NCBI RefSeq assembly: GCF_016919005.1
Contig: NZ_JAFFQE010000002.1
Location: 186,001-250,000, forward strand
From: Desulfopila inferna
Lineage (GTDB): Bacteria > Desulfobacterota > Desulfobulbia > Desulfobulbales > Desulfocapsaceae
Length of the DNA: 64,000 nt
Direction: 5' to 3'
The notes under the pieces are model-generated. The model was not told where the DNA came from and made no database searches. It saw only the letters and a program-made list of their open reading frames with translations. This document shows positions 1-8,359 of this stretch, piece after piece (position 1 is the first letter of the stretch; the number at the start of each line of letters is the position of its first letter). Both the position numbers and the translations under genes were made by a program.

Positions 1-120
1 TGCTTTATTAGTGCCTTACCCCCCAAAACTGCCACCAAGAGAAGGAAACGAAAACTACATTTAGATCCGTGAATCTCCCTCTACCGCCAAGGCACTTATC
101 CAGCTCCGCTGGGTTAGTGC
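1..120 (-). repeat. Dispersed hairpin-bearing intergenic repeat, copy A
   Basis: The reverse complement of about 1-113 matches 1698-1810 along almost its full length. Both have a hairpin with arms CCAGC/GCTGG, then a GTGCYTTGGCGGTA block, a GATTCACG-type block, a T-rich stretch and a closing GTGGYRGTTTTGGGG-type block. The two copies are inverted and flank the thioesterase gene and the small gene at 1109. A further hairpin of the same sequence sits at 171-183, next to part of the alternative CACCCCTC-type core (about 140-150). Function is unknown; the position between genes suggests a non-autonomous repeat or an RNA-level hairpin. Confidence 0.65.
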
Positions 121-219
121 TTCATCCTTCAAGCCACTTACACCCCTCAAAAAAAAGTACCGTAAGAAGTCCAGCTCCGCTGGATAATCCCAGAGTCAGG
201 AGCTCTAACTGAACGACCA

Positions 220-385
220 TCGACTACAAGTCGATGTGTTCGTTATTCGGCTAAAGCCGACTTAAGACAAATTAGTTTGCTTCGCAAATTGGTTTTTTCT
301 TAAATTTTTGGTCTTCGACCATTTTGTTAAACTTAACTTCGCCTTAAGGCGAGGGGTTTTAACTATCCCCAAAGGGGACACTAAA
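220..385. repeat. Array of short stem-loops downstream of the thioesterase gene
   Basis: Within about 165 bases there are consecutive small palindromes: GACTACAAGTC, CGGCTAAAGCCG, TTTGCTTCGCAAA, TGGTCTTCGACCA, CGCCTTAAGGCG and TCCCCAAAGGGGA. Each has a stem of about 4-6 bp and a loop of 3-4 bases, and they differ in sequence. The last one forms the 3' end of the thioesterase reading frame on the minus strand. No T-run typical of a simple terminator follows any one of them. They may act together in transcription termination or mRNA 3'-end stability. Confidence 0.5.
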
Positions 386-790
386 AACAAAAGGACCCAA
401 CTTAGCCCTGAAACCCTCCGGCACCGCAGCAACTTTTCTCGTCGTATAATCAAACGCCAAAAAAACCGTGAATCCACCTATAACCAACTCTTCGTCCGCG
501 CCTCGGCGTACTGAATACTCAAAGGTGAATTTTTTTCCCTTCAGTTCGCTCACTCCGATCAACACCAGCAATTCATCGTGAAGAAAAACCTCACGGTGAT
601 ATTTCACCCCGCTTTCTACCATGATAATTCCTCGCTGATCGCCGATATCCTTCTCAGAGTATCCGAGAGATTGCAGGAAATCGATCCGGGCATCATGAAA
701 AATTACCAAAGCTTTGTCATTCCCCAGGTGGCCGCCGTAATTTATATCGCCGATGGTTACCTTATATTTTGCACTATATCTTTCAGTCAT
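359..790 (-). CDS. Hotdog-fold acyl-CoA thioesterase (4-hydroxybenzoyl-CoA thioesterase-like)
   Basis: A 143-residue protein with the layout of single-domain 4HBT/YbgC-type thioesterases, which hydrolyse acyl-CoA in the cytoplasm. Visible features are the early DINYGGHLGND segment, where these enzymes carry the substrate-facing Asp/His region, followed by a helix ending in LGYSEKDI and strands with VKYHREVFLHDE. The substrate cannot be read from sequence; the aromatic-degradation context makes an aryl- or acyl-CoA plausible. The final residues (SVPFGDS) are encoded by a short palindrome of the hairpin array, so the natural C-terminus was probably altered by that repeat. No clear ribosome binding site is seen before the start. 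Family call firm, substrate unknown. Confidence 0.8.
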   Translation of the reverse strand: MTERYSAKYKVTIGDINYGGHLGNDKALVIFHDARIDFLQSLGYSEKDIGDQRGIIMVESGVKYHREVFLHDELLVLIGVSELKGKKFTFEYSVRRGADEELVIGGFTVFLAFDYTTRKVAAVPEGFRAKLGPFVFSVPFGDS

Positions 791-898
791 CTGTATTCAT
801 TTATGAAAATTAGTACATTACAGATTTATTTTTGTTTTTTTTGCAAGAAAATAATCTGTCTAAAGGTTCTTATACCCTTAAAGGGGTACTGTAAAAAG

Positions 899-913
899 CC
901 CAGCTCAGCTGGG
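899..913. repeat. Palindrome CCCAGCTCAGCTGGG
   Basis: A 15-base hairpin with 7-bp arms around one central base. It follows a smaller ACCCTTAAAGGGGT palindrome at about 874-887. The same 15-mer recurs at 63350-63364, and close variants occur at 100-112, 171-183 and 1698-1711. It lies between the thioesterase and the gene at 1109, and no T-run follows. Confidence 0.55.
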
Positions 914-1108
914 TTAGCTTTATCGAACCGGATCGTACATTCTCGAAATTGTACAAGACCATAAACATATACCATAAATCAATTGAAATGGTCGATATGC
1001 CTTCGCCTTTTTGAAACTTTTAATTTCCGACATATAGTATGTTAACAGAGGAAAGCGACCTAAAGAGCAATACTTAGCAAAGGGTAGGACATCCTTAAAG
1101 GAAGAGAC

Positions 1109-1489
1109 ATGGTACAAGAAAAATCATTTCCGGATCAAGTCAAAGAACTCAAAGAAATAATTAAGCAATTACGAGATGATTTCCCCCCGGAGGTTATAGA
1201 GCAAACCGCTGCTCGTCTTGAAAATCTCAACTACGCGCCTTCCGTTATTACCCCGAACGAAAAGTTCTTGCGACTGGACAAGCAAGGAATGCTGGACGAG
1301 GTGGACAGAATTCTCAAAATGCCGGAAGAAGAGGCCTGTGCCCTTGCGCCTGGGAATACCGCCAAGTGCGAAGATCTTCGTTTGCAGTTCATCAAGGTTC
1401 TTCTTTTTTATTATGAAAAGCTGATCCTCCTGCGAAAAGACGATGCCGATGCCTGGGATGAAGTGGATGAACTCTACGTCCATGATTAA
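1109..1489 (+). CDS. Hypothetical acidic helical protein
   Basis: A 126-residue protein that I do not recognise. It is preceded by a good ribosome binding site (AAGGAAG, 7 bases before ATG). The N-terminal half looks helical and charged (FPDQVKELKEIIKQLRDD), there are two cysteines around residues 80-90 (EEACALAPGNTAKCEDL), and the C-terminus is strongly acidic (DDADAWDEVDELYVHD). No signal peptide or membrane segment is visible. It stands alone between two inverted copies of the dispersed repeat. It is probably a real gene, given the ribosome binding site and the balanced composition. No function can be assigned. Confidence 0.6.
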   Translation: MVQEKSFPDQVKELKEIIKQLRDDFPPEVIEQTAARLENLNYAPSVITPNEKFLRLDKQGMLDEVDRILKMPEEEACALAPGNTAKCEDLRLQFIKVLLFYYEKLILLRKDDADAWDEVDELYVHD

Positions 1490-1585
1490 ACAATTACCAT
1501 CGGCACTTCGTAACCGCCAGCAAGGTGGAAATTTCTGATTTTACGGAATTATTTTCCTGATACAGCTGAGTTGGACACTTTTCAT

Positions 1586-1810
1586 TACCCCTTTGAGGGG
1601 TGTAGGTGCTTTGGCTGTAGAGGCGGATTCACAAATTTTAATGTATCTTTCGTTTTTTTTATTTTTTAATGCCTGCTTATTGAGGGTGATGCACGAACCC
1701 AGCGGAGCTGGATAAGTGCTTTGGCGGTACAGGCAAATTCACGAGTTTGAAGATGTTTTTCGTTTTTTTACTCTTAGTGGTGGTTTTTGGGGAGTAAAGC
1801 ACTAAACAAT
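1586..1810 (+). repeat. Dispersed hairpin-bearing intergenic repeat, two tandem copies
   Basis: Copy B (about 1586-1690) begins with the hairpin ACCCCTTTGAGGGGT followed by GTAGGTGCTTTGGCTGTAGAG. Copy C (1698-1810) begins with CCCAGCGGAGCTGG followed by GATAAGTGCTTTGGCGGTA. After the hairpin both continue with a GATTCAC or AATTCAC block and a T-rich tail. The downstream part is conserved while the hairpin core differs, so the core appears to be exchanged between members. Copy C is the inverted partner of copy A at 1-113, and its end overlaps the 3' end of the hydrolase gene at 1802. Confidence 0.65.
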
Positions 1811-2479
1811 AACCTCTTCACCAAATTCCAGCACAACCGCTTTCTTCCCGCAAGCTTCCACATGTCGTTTAAATTCCTGCGGGTCCGCCTCAATGACGGG
1901 AAAGGTGTTGTAATGCATGGGAATGGCGATTTTTGGATCAGCCAGTTCCACCGCCTTGACCGCATCCTTTATCCCCATGGTAAAATTATCGCCGATGGGC
2001 AGCAGCATATAGTCAAGCGGCGTCATCTCTCCTATCAGCTTCATATCGTAGAACAGGCCGGTATCCCCGGTATGATAGATGTTTTTGCCTTCAATGCCTA
2101 GAATAACACCTGCCGGTTCTCCACCATAGGTGTTGTCCGGCGTCATTGAGCCATGATGGGCAATGGTGAACTTCAAAGTGCCGAAATCAAATTTGTGGGA
2201 CCCGCCAATATGCATATTATGGGCCTGGAAGCCTTTATCGATACAATAATTTGCCAGCTCATTGACGCAGATAAATAACGGGTTGGTTCTTTTGGCAATC
2301 TTGAACGCATCACCGATATGATCACCATGAGCATGGGTCAGCACTATAAAATCAGCTGAAACTTCATCTGATTTGACCGGAGATGTCGGATTGTCATCGA
2401 GAAAAGGATCGATGAGAATAACCTGGCCAGCATCCGTAGTGATCTGAAATGAGGAGTGTGAAAAATATCTGAGCTTCAT
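1802..2479 (-). CDS. UPF0173-type metal-dependent hydrolase (metallo-beta-lactamase fold)
   Basis: A 225-residue single-domain MBL-fold protein, the usual length of the UPF0173 family (YtkL-like). The metal-binding motif THAHGDHIGD is at residues 48-57, and further ligands appear in IAHHGS, YHTGDTG and MHYN. The N-terminus (MKLRYFSHSSFQI, then LIDPFLDDNP) is characteristic of this family. Members are cytoplasmic hydrolases of unknown physiological substrate. The start is supported by GGAGACAG upstream. It is monocistronic; the next sequence upstream on the same strand is a degraded RND-pump fragment. Confidence 0.85.
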   Translation of the reverse strand: MKLRYFSHSSFQITTDAGQVILIDPFLDDNPTSPVKSDEVSADFIVLTHAHGDHIGDAFKIAKRTNPLFICVNELANYCIDKGFQAHNMHIGGSHKFDFGTLKFTIAHHGSMTPDNTYGGEPAGVILGIEGKNIYHTGDTGLFYDMKLIGEMTPLDYMLLPIGDNFTMGIKDAVKAVELADPKIAIPMHYNTFPVIEADPQEFKRHVEACGKKAVVLEFGEEVIV

Positions 2480-2672
2480 CTCTGTCTCCTGTTTTTTAAA
2501 ATTGCCTGTGAAATGACGGCGTCCTCCGCTGTCACTAATACGTTTTTTTCATGCTATCGTATTTTAAGGGCTTTTGCCAGATCTTACCCGTCATTTCCCC
2601 CTCCATATCGAAACCGGCTTCCCGATGCGGAATAAGCGGATGGTGATTACCTCTTGAAATTTTTGTACCGCC

Positions 2673-2880
2673 TTATCTTTTTCTCCCGATCGTTGACGGC
2701 AACCACCGCAGATCTGAGACAATTCCTATGATGATAGGCAGAAGAAACAGCAGTACGAAACTCGCGAAAAGTAGGCCAAAGGCCAGGCTGACGGCCATCG
2801 GAATAAGAAAGTGCGCCTGAAAGCTGTTTTCGAGGAGCATGAGCAAAGGTGCCAGACTGGTCATCATGGCCCATGCTGGA
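2673..2880 (-). pseudogene. C-terminal remnant of an RND-family efflux pump
   Basis: The reading frame ending at 2673 gives about 64 residues that look like the last two transmembrane helices of AcrB/CzcA-type RND transporters. They include the hallmark run SFQAHFLIPMAVSLAFGLLF, followed by a hydrophobic helix and a short basic tail. No other part of the roughly 1000-residue pump is present. An in-frame stop (TGA) lies just upstream of the homologous stretch, and the neighbours are unrelated. I read this as the debris of a deleted efflux operon rather than a functional small protein. Confidence 0.6.
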
Positions 2881-3031
2881 CTTCAGCATTTTACCCATAA
2901 CGACCCTCCTGAGGAGTATAGTGTGCCCGGAATAGTTGTCATTATGGGGGTGGGCAAAGCGAAAAGAGAAAGCTTTCAGCGGATGTCTCTTTCCGTTTTC
3001 ATTTTTCTTGCATAATTAAAAGCACAGAGAT

Positions 3032-3052
3032 ATGTTACACTATGTATAACAT
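3032..3052. promoter_or_regulatory. Inverted-repeat operator (ATGTTAC-N7-ATAACAT)
   Basis: Imperfect inverted repeat ATGTTAC-ACTATGT-ATAACAT, 24 bases before the ATG of the saccharopine-dehydrogenase-like gene. It differs at a single arm base from the perfect repeat at 58220-58240 (ATGTTAC-ATTAACC-GTAACAT), which lies between the ALDH7-type gene and the Rrf2 regulator. Arm length and 7-base spacer are identical. Likely a binding site of that Rrf2 protein. Confidence 0.55.
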
Positions 3053-3075
3053 TTAAAATTAACGGAGGGCACTGT

Positions 3076-4164
3076 ATGAACAATGGAATCCAGTCAATTT
3101 TGGTTCTTGGCCTTGGCAAGGTCGGTCATCTTGTTGCCGAACTTCTCCTGGAAACCGATTTCCAGGTTAGCGGCGGCGACCTGCACATCCCGTCCGACAT
3201 ATCCTATCCGACGATAACCATAGACGTGAAGGACAGCGAAGCGCTGGCCCGGCACCTTGAAGGATTCGACGCCGTGCTCTCCTGCCTGCCGTACAGCTAT
3301 AACCTGGAAATCGCGACTATCGCCTGCTCAAAGGGCATTCACTACTTTGATTTGACTGAAGATGTTCCCACCACCAGGGCCATCATCGAGATGAGCAAAG
3401 GGGCTGCCACTATCCTGGCGCCGCAATGCGGTTTAGCTCCGGGCTTTATCGGCATTGTCGGGTCGTCGCTGGCGGCCCGATTCGATAAGATCAGGGCTAT
3501 CAAGCTGCGCGTCGGCGCCCTGCCGCAACATCCCACCGGCTTGCTGGGTTACGCCTTCAACTGGTCGCCCGAAGGGGTGGTCAACGAGTATCTCAATGAC
3601 TGTGAAGTTATTGAAAACGGCGAGCATAAATGGGTCTCTCCCATGGAATGGATCGAGACCCTGGTAATAAACGGCATCCAGCTCGAATCCTTCACCACCT
3701 CAGGCGGCCTTGGGACCATGTGTGAAACCTTCCTCAACAAGGTCGAGAATCTGGACTATAAAAGCATTCGCTACCCCGGTCATGTACGGCAGATGAATTT
3801 TTTCTTTCATGAACTGCTGATGAGGGAAAACAGAGAATTGGCCGGCAAGATCCTCACCAATGCCAAACCGGCCGTCAGCGATGATGTCGTTTTCGTCCAT
3901 GCCTCCTGCGAAGGCTGGAAAGACGGGCAGCTGCTGCGTGATGAATTCGTCAACGCCTATTATCCCATGATCATCCGCGGCAGAATGCGGCGCGCCATTT
4001 CCTGGACAACGGCCGCCTCGGTCTGCGCGGTGGTGGAGATGGTCAACAGCGGCGCTCTGCCTGACCGGGGCTTTCTCAAACAGGAGGAAATTCCACTGGA
4101 AAAATTCCTGCAGACCCGGAACGGCCGACTGTACGGCCGGGAAAAGGCGGAAGAGACCTGGTAG
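3076..4164 (+). CDS. Saccharopine dehydrogenase family protein
   Basis: A 362-residue cytoplasmic oxidoreductase. The N-terminus has a Rossmann nucleotide-binding motif (VLGLGKVGHLVAELL, residues 10-24) and then the segments ITIDVKD, DAVLSCLPYS and HYFDLTED typical of saccharopine dehydrogenase NADP-binding domains. The family makes or splits saccharopine in lysine metabolism and has relatives acting on related imino adducts. The LAPGFIGIVG segment and C-terminal half agree with the catalytic domain. The start follows ACGGAGGG. The promoter carries an operator shared with the aminoadipate-semialdehyde-dehydrogenase-like gene at 56602, which supports a role in lysine catabolism (inference). 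Carboxynorspermidine-type activity is an alternative. Confidence 0.8.
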   Translation: MNNGIQSILVLGLGKVGHLVAELLLETDFQVSGGDLHIPSDISYPTITIDVKDSEALARHLEGFDAVLSCLPYSYNLEIATIACSKGIHYFDLTEDVPTTRAIIEMSKGAATILAPQCGLAPGFIGIVGSSLAARFDKIRAIKLRVGALPQHPTGLLGYAFNWSPEGVVNEYLNDCEVIENGEHKWVSPMEWIETLVINGIQLESFTTSGGLGTMCETFLNKVENLDYKSIRYPGHVRQMNFFFHELLMRENRELAGKILTNAKPAVSDDVVFVHASCEGWKDGQLLRDEFVNAYYPMIIRGRMRRAISWTTAASVCAVVEMVNSGALPDRGFLKQEEIPLEKFLQTRNGRLYGREKAEETW

Positions 4165-4258
4165 GCCAGCCCTGAAATATCTCAGTCTCATCATTTCGGG
4201 CTTGATGATCAGGAATCATCAAGGTCATCTGGAAAGTGAATTTGTTCCATTACCTTGA

Positions 4259-4293
4259 CAGGTCCATTCTCGAATCCTTCGAGAATGGACCTG
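4259..4293. terminator. Perfect 15-bp hairpin between convergent genes
   Basis: CAGGTCCATTCTCGA and its exact reverse complement are separated by a 5-base loop. The hairpin lies between the convergent saccharopine-dehydrogenase-like gene and the thiolase gene. No clear T-run follows on either strand. Position and stability argue for a bidirectional terminator or 3'-end stabiliser. Confidence 0.55.
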
Positions 4294-4309
4294 CCGACCT
4301 GCGAACAAT

Positions 4310-5491
4310 CTATAAAGTCAGGATTGTAGTACCGCTGTTACCCATCAAACCGTAAGTCTGCGCCATAGCAACTTTTGCGCCCTCAACCTGACGGGCACCG
4401 CCTCTTCCTCTTAGTTGATTCGCGCATTCGATGACCTGCCAGAGAGCTTGAGCAGAAAGCGCCTCTCCATGTGAAGAAAAGCCACCGCTTGGGTTTACGG
4501 CCAGTTTTGCACCGATTTTAGTCATACCGTCTCGCAGCATCTTATCCGCTTCGCCCTCTTTACAGAACCCGCATGTCTCCAGGTACACCAGGTAATGCCA
4601 GGAGCTGTTATCGGGCAGTTCCAGCACATCGATATCATCGGGGCCAATACCGGATTTTTCATACGCCTGCCGGGAAGCCGAGTAGCTTTCACTGAGCATT
4701 GGGGCTTCAGCAACTGCCGGGCAGGAGAGCGCTGATATTCTGATGGTCGGGTCACCGTAGATGGAGCTTCCCATGGTGGTGGCGTTAATCTTCACCGCTT
4801 TGTCCGCTTTACTGATCAATTCCTTGTCGGCTGTAACAATAACCGCAGCAGCACCGGTACTCACCGGGCAAATCTCATATAGCCTTAGAGGATCACAAAC
4901 ATAGACGGAGTTCAGTACCTCTTCCATGGTGTAAGGTTTTTTAAACCGAGCGTCTGGATTCTTTGCACCATACTCACTCATCAGGACCTTCACCAGCGCC
5001 AGATCCTCTTCGGTGGTGCCGTATTTCTCCATCCTTTTTCTGCACTCCAGCGCCCAATAAATCGGGTTAGGCAGGCCACCCATTTTCCATCTGATCACGT
5101 CTCTGTCCTGAACAGCGTTGTCTGATTTGGCGGTCAGAAAACCTTTCGGCGATACGTCTGCACCAAAGGCCAGGGCAGTATCAGTCTCGCCGGCAGCTAC
5201 ACTGTTGTACGCCATTCTAATAGCGGCCGATCCGGTAGCGCAAGCGTTGTATACGTTTACCACCGGGACACCGGTTTCGCCAAAAATGGACTCCAGATAT
5301 TGACCGGAAAGGTGACCGGCGTTGCCGCCATAAATAAAAATCCCGGCCATAATTGCCTGAATTTTTTTCCATTCGATGTTCGCATCTTTCAGAGCGCCTT
5401 CAACAGCAACTGCCGCGAAATCAGAGAATACTTTTTCAGAGAAACCCATCCAGGGGTGTATTCCGGTACCAATTATATATACATCTCTCAT
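4310..5491 (-). CDS. Thiolase family protein (SCP-x-type acetyl-CoA C-acyltransferase)
   Basis: A 393-residue thiolase-fold enzyme. The nucleophilic cysteine is in NACATGSAAIRMA (about residue 84), and the conserved C-terminal GGFSSHGEALSAQ and TYGLMGNSGTTILTL blocks are present. It belongs to the non-classical SCP-x/archaeal-type thiolases, which work with a DUF35 partner, here encoded directly upstream. Expected role: thiolytic C-C cleavage of a 3-oxoacyl-CoA to acetyl-CoA plus a shortened acyl-CoA. In this nine-gene operon it could split the CoA ester of the ring-opened product (inference). Of two close ATGs, the inner one is better placed to the AAGGGA ribosome binding site. It is the last gene of the operon. 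Confidence 0.85.
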   Translation of the reverse strand: MRDVYIIGTGIHPWMGFSEKVFSDFAAVAVEGALKDANIEWKKIQAIMAGIFIYGGNAGHLSGQYLESIFGETGVPVVNVYNACATGSAAIRMAYNSVAAGETDTALAFGADVSPKGFLTAKSDNAVQDRDVIRWKMGGLPNPIYWALECRKRMEKYGTTEEDLALVKVLMSEYGAKNPDARFKKPYTMEEVLNSVYVCDPLRLYEICPVSTGAAAVIVTADKELISKADKAVKINATTMGSSIYGDPTIRISALSCPAVAEAPMLSESYSASRQAYEKSGIGPDDIDVLELPDNSSWHYLVYLETCGFCKEGEADKMLRDGMTKIGAKLAVNPSGGFSSHGEALSAQALWQVIECANQLRGRGGARQVEGAKVAMAQTYGLMGNSGTTILTL

Positions 5492-5528
5492 TGTCATTAT
5501 CCCTTATTATGGTTATCGCAAATTCGAT

Positions 5529-5963
5529 TTATTTAACTGCCCGAAAGGCCCAGGTCACCACTTGCTGTTTTTCCTCATTGGTGAACATTTCAAGAATGGT
5601 TGTTTCCATCTCCATCCCCAGCTTGAGAGATTTCAGATCGGTCTCTGTTATGATGCCGGTAACCTGAATTTTTTCCTCTTCAAACTCAATCAGACCAATA
5701 CCGTATGGTGTAATCTTTTTCTCAGTTTTAAAGGGCGCGGGGCAGGGATAATATTGAATGGTATAACTCGCCAGCTTACCTTTTTGGGGAAGCAAGACAT
5801 CTTCCACACCCTCTCTTGAGCAACCGGGACGATGCTGGTAATGTTCTTTGGGAAAAAAATGCGTTCCGCAAGAGTTACATTTTGCACTCATTAATCTGAC
5901 TTCGCCAGTCGACCAGTCTACTAAATTCGGTATACGAGCTACTTTATTTGCCATGTTTTCCAT
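5529..5963 (-). CDS. DUF35 OB-fold/zinc-ribbon protein, thiolase partner
   Basis: A 144-residue protein with an N-terminal rubredoxin-like zinc ribbon (CNSCGTHFFPKEHYQHRPGC; CxxC near residues 28-31, a later Cys at 48) and a C-terminal OB-fold (GKLASYTIQYYP to QVTGIITE). Such proteins form a complex with SCP-x-type thiolases and HMG-CoA synthases and hold the CoA ester for the partner enzyme. It sits 37 bases before the thiolase gene in the same operon, the usual arrangement. The second half of the zinc ribbon is less regular than the CxxC-CxxC pattern. The start has an AGGAAAAAG ribosome binding site. Confidence 0.85.
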   Translation of the reverse strand: MENMANKVARIPNLVDWSTGEVRLMSAKCNSCGTHFFPKEHYQHRPGCSREGVEDVLLPQKGKLASYTIQYYPCPAPFKTEKKITPYGIGLIEFEEEKIQVTGIITETDLKSLKLGMEMETTILEMFTNEEKQQVVTWAFRAVK

Positions 5964-6009
5964 TGTCTTTTTCCTAACTATTTGATGTCATAATTAATAA
6001 AAAATGCCG

Positions 6010-6777
6010 CTATCGTCCGACAAACTTCGGCGCCCTTTTTTCAAGGAAAGCATTAACACCTTCCGCTTTATCTTCCAGGCTTAAAGAAAGACTGTAGAGT
6101 TCATACTCATACTTCAAACCGCTTTCCAGATTGGTCTGCATGCCGCGGTTGATCGCGGTTTTGGCCAGCTTGAGGGCCGCGGAGCTCTTGGTGGCGATCT
6201 TTTTCGCCATCTCTTTGGCGGAGGGCATCAGTTCATCCATCGGTACCACCCGGTTGACCAGGCCGATGCGATCCGCCTCTTCGGCGCGGATGATATCACC
6301 GGTATAGATCAGCTCCTTGGCCCGGCAGGGGCCGATAAGCCGCTGCAGCCGCTGGGTGCCGCCGCCGCCTGGAATAATACCGATGTTGATTTCGGTCTGG
6401 CCGAACTTGGCCTTTTCCGAAGCGATGATGATGTCGCAGCCCATGGCGATCTCACAGCCGCCGCCCAGGCAGAAGCCGTTGACAGCCGCTATGACCGGCT
6501 TCTCCAGCTTTTCCACCATTTCTCCCAGCCGTAGGATGTTGTGGGCAGCAAAAGGCGTGGTTTTATTGAACTCTTTGATATCGCTGCCGGCAACAAAGGC
6601 CTTGCCGCTCCCGGTGAGAATAAGAACCTTGATATTGTCGTCGAAGGCCACGTCGGCAATGGCTTCGCGGAATTCAGCCCTGGTCTGGTTGTTCAGGGCG
6701 TTCATCGCCTCGGGACGGTTAAAGGTAATGACAGCAATATTCTCTTCTTTTTCGTAAATAATATTCTCGTAAACCAT
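6010..6777 (-). CDS. Enoyl-CoA hydratase/isomerase (crotonase) family protein
   Basis: A 255-residue crotonase-fold enzyme. It shows the oxyanion-hole segments AGSDIKEF and NGFCLGGGCEIAMGCD, the GQTEINIGIIPGGGGTQRL block with the catalytic-Glu position, and the C-terminal KRAPKFVGR. The family hydrates, isomerises or cleaves CoA esters. The usual first catalytic Glu-containing block reads GGGCEIAMGCD, so hydratase chemistry is possible. The start at 6777 is chosen because GGGGGAAG precedes it and the protein then begins MVYENIIYEK as in relatives; a longer upstream frame overlaps the previous gene. It follows the acyl-CoA synthetase alpha gene by 11 bases, so the two are co-transcribed. Confidence 0.88.
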   Translation of the reverse strand: MVYENIIYEKEENIAVITFNRPEAMNALNNQTRAEFREAIADVAFDDNIKVLILTGSGKAFVAGSDIKEFNKTTPFAAHNILRLGEMVEKLEKPVIAAVNGFCLGGGCEIAMGCDIIIASEKAKFGQTEINIGIIPGGGGTQRLQRLIGPCRAKELIYTGDIIRAEEADRIGLVNRVVPMDELMPSAKEMAKKIATKSSAALKLAKTAINRGMQTNLESGLKYEYELYSLSLSLEDKAEGVNAFLEKRAPKFVGR

Positions 6778-6788
6778 ACACTTCCCCC

Positions 6789-8171
6789 TTAGGCTGATAA
6801 TTTTTGTCGGCGGATACCGTACTCGCACAATTTGCTTAATGCCTTTACCCCGGAGATCAGAGAAGGGAACACCGGCAGCTCTTTGCCCATTTCGTCCATT
6901 ATGACGTTTTTATATTTATTGTATCCAACGATCATGCAGATAACCACCGGCTTGCCAACCTCTTTGACGATTTTCTGGATGATTTTTTTCTGAACGGCCT
7001 CCTGGGTATATTCGAAACCGGCCAGAATGAGTACAGCAGCGTCTATGTTTGCATCTCTGAACGCTTCAGGAAAAGTGGTTTCCAGGGTCTTGGTAAAGCC
7101 GATTTTGGTTACGCTGAAATACAGGTCGACAGGATTTGATACGGGCGTATCGAACATATCCTTTAATTTCTCCGTTGTTTCCGGAGTCAGCTTGGGGAGT
7201 TCCAGGCCATGGCTTGCACACAGATCCGAGACATTAACCCCGACACTTCCGGCCAGGGTGATCACCGCGATGCGATTACCTTTGGGAAGCGGCTGGGTGG
7301 AAAAAACCTTGGCGAAATCTTTGAGTTCGGTAAAATCATCGGCCATGATCATACCCGTCTGTTTGACTGCCGCTTCGACGATTTTCGCGTTGCTGGCGAT
7401 ACTGCCGGTATGGCTCATGGCCGCTTTGGCGCCGGCTTCAGTGCGCCCACCGCTAAGAAAAATAACCGGCTTTTTAGCGGCAACTTTCTTAGCGATCCTG
7501 GTGAGATTGCGACCATCGGAAATTGTTTCCAAATACATTGAAATCACATCGACGCCATCGTCATTACCAAAGTACTCCAGCAAATCGTTTTCGCTGACAT
7601 CGCATTTGTTACCGAAGGAAACAACTTTGCTGATATTCAGGCTTTCATTTTCTACGATATCAGCTGCCATTCCAGCCGCCAAAAGACCGGATTGACCGAT
7701 GAGCACTACGTTACCCTTGGATACTTTTTTATTAATGGGATAGATGGATGTTACGATATCTCGTGAAACAATACCGGAGCAGTTTGGTCCCATCACCCTG
7801 ATATTATTTTCCCTGGCAATTTCTACTATTTGCTTCTGATACCCCACACCATCGCCACCCATTTCGGCAAACCCGGCAGATTCGATTATTACCGCCTTGA
7901 CTCCCTTTTGGGCACACTCCTCCAAGGTAGCAACAGTCAGTTTGGGAGTGGGAAGAGCAGTGATAACCAGATCAACGTCACCCGATATTTCCGTGAGTGA
8001 GCGGTATACCTTGTATCCCAGGATCTCATCTGATTTTGGATTGACCGGATAAACACTGCCGCTAAAATCGCTCCCCTTGATATTATTGACAATTACATAG
8101 CCCAGCTTTCCGGGAGTGCCGCTGGCTCCAATGACAGCAACCGATTTGGGTTTAAAAAAAAGATCCATCAT
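6789..8171 (-). CDS. ADP-forming acyl-CoA synthetase, alpha (CoA-binding/ligase) subunit
   Basis: A 460-residue protein with an N-terminal CoA-binding Rossmann domain (VAVIGASGTPGKLG), two succinyl-CoA-synthetase-like ligase domains, and the phosphohistidine segment GAKAAMSHTGS with His at residue 254. The family converts acyl-CoA + ADP + Pi to acid + CoA + ATP, an energy-saving step typical of anaerobes and archaea. The ATP-grasp subunit is encoded just upstream (8360-9055) on the same strand. Inferred role: ATP from the acetyl-CoA or acyl-CoA released in aromatic breakdown. The start is supported by AAGGA. A 188-base gap to the beta gene shows no other frame. Confidence 0.88.
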   Translation of the reverse strand: MMDLFFKPKSVAVIGASGTPGKLGYVIVNNIKGSDFSGSVYPVNPKSDEILGYKVYRSLTEISGDVDLVITALPTPKLTVATLEECAQKGVKAVIIESAGFAEMGGDGVGYQKQIVEIARENNIRVMGPNCSGIVSRDIVTSIYPINKKVSKGNVVLIGQSGLLAAGMAADIVENESLNISKVVSFGNKCDVSENDLLEYFGNDDGVDVISMYLETISDGRNLTRIAKKVAAKKPVIFLSGGRTEAGAKAAMSHTGSIASNAKIVEAAVKQTGMIMADDFTELKDFAKVFSTQPLPKGNRIAVITLAGSVGVNVSDLCASHGLELPKLTPETTEKLKDMFDTPVSNPVDLYFSVTKIGFTKTLETTFPEAFRDANIDAAVLILAGFEYTQEAVQKKIIQKIVKEVGKPVVICMIVGYNKYKNVIMDEMGKELPVFPSLISGVKALSKLCEYGIRRQKLSA

Positions 8172-8359
8172 AATTGCACCGTCCTTATGTCTGTTCGCAT
8201 GTTTTTTGGATTCACCAATTCAAAAAAAACACGACTGTTTTTCGTAAACGTCCAGCATTGCCTCCAGATATACGCAAGCAGAGCGATGGGCCATAGTAAA
8301 GTTTTGCACATGGACCTGATCGCGTGCGGATGGGATGCCGATACCGTTTATTTTTTTAA

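Noticed and set aside
180-260. tRNA-like look of the stem-loops near the window start
   Set aside because: No acceptor stem, TpsiC or anticodon-loop arrangement can be formed; the palindromes are independent short hairpins.
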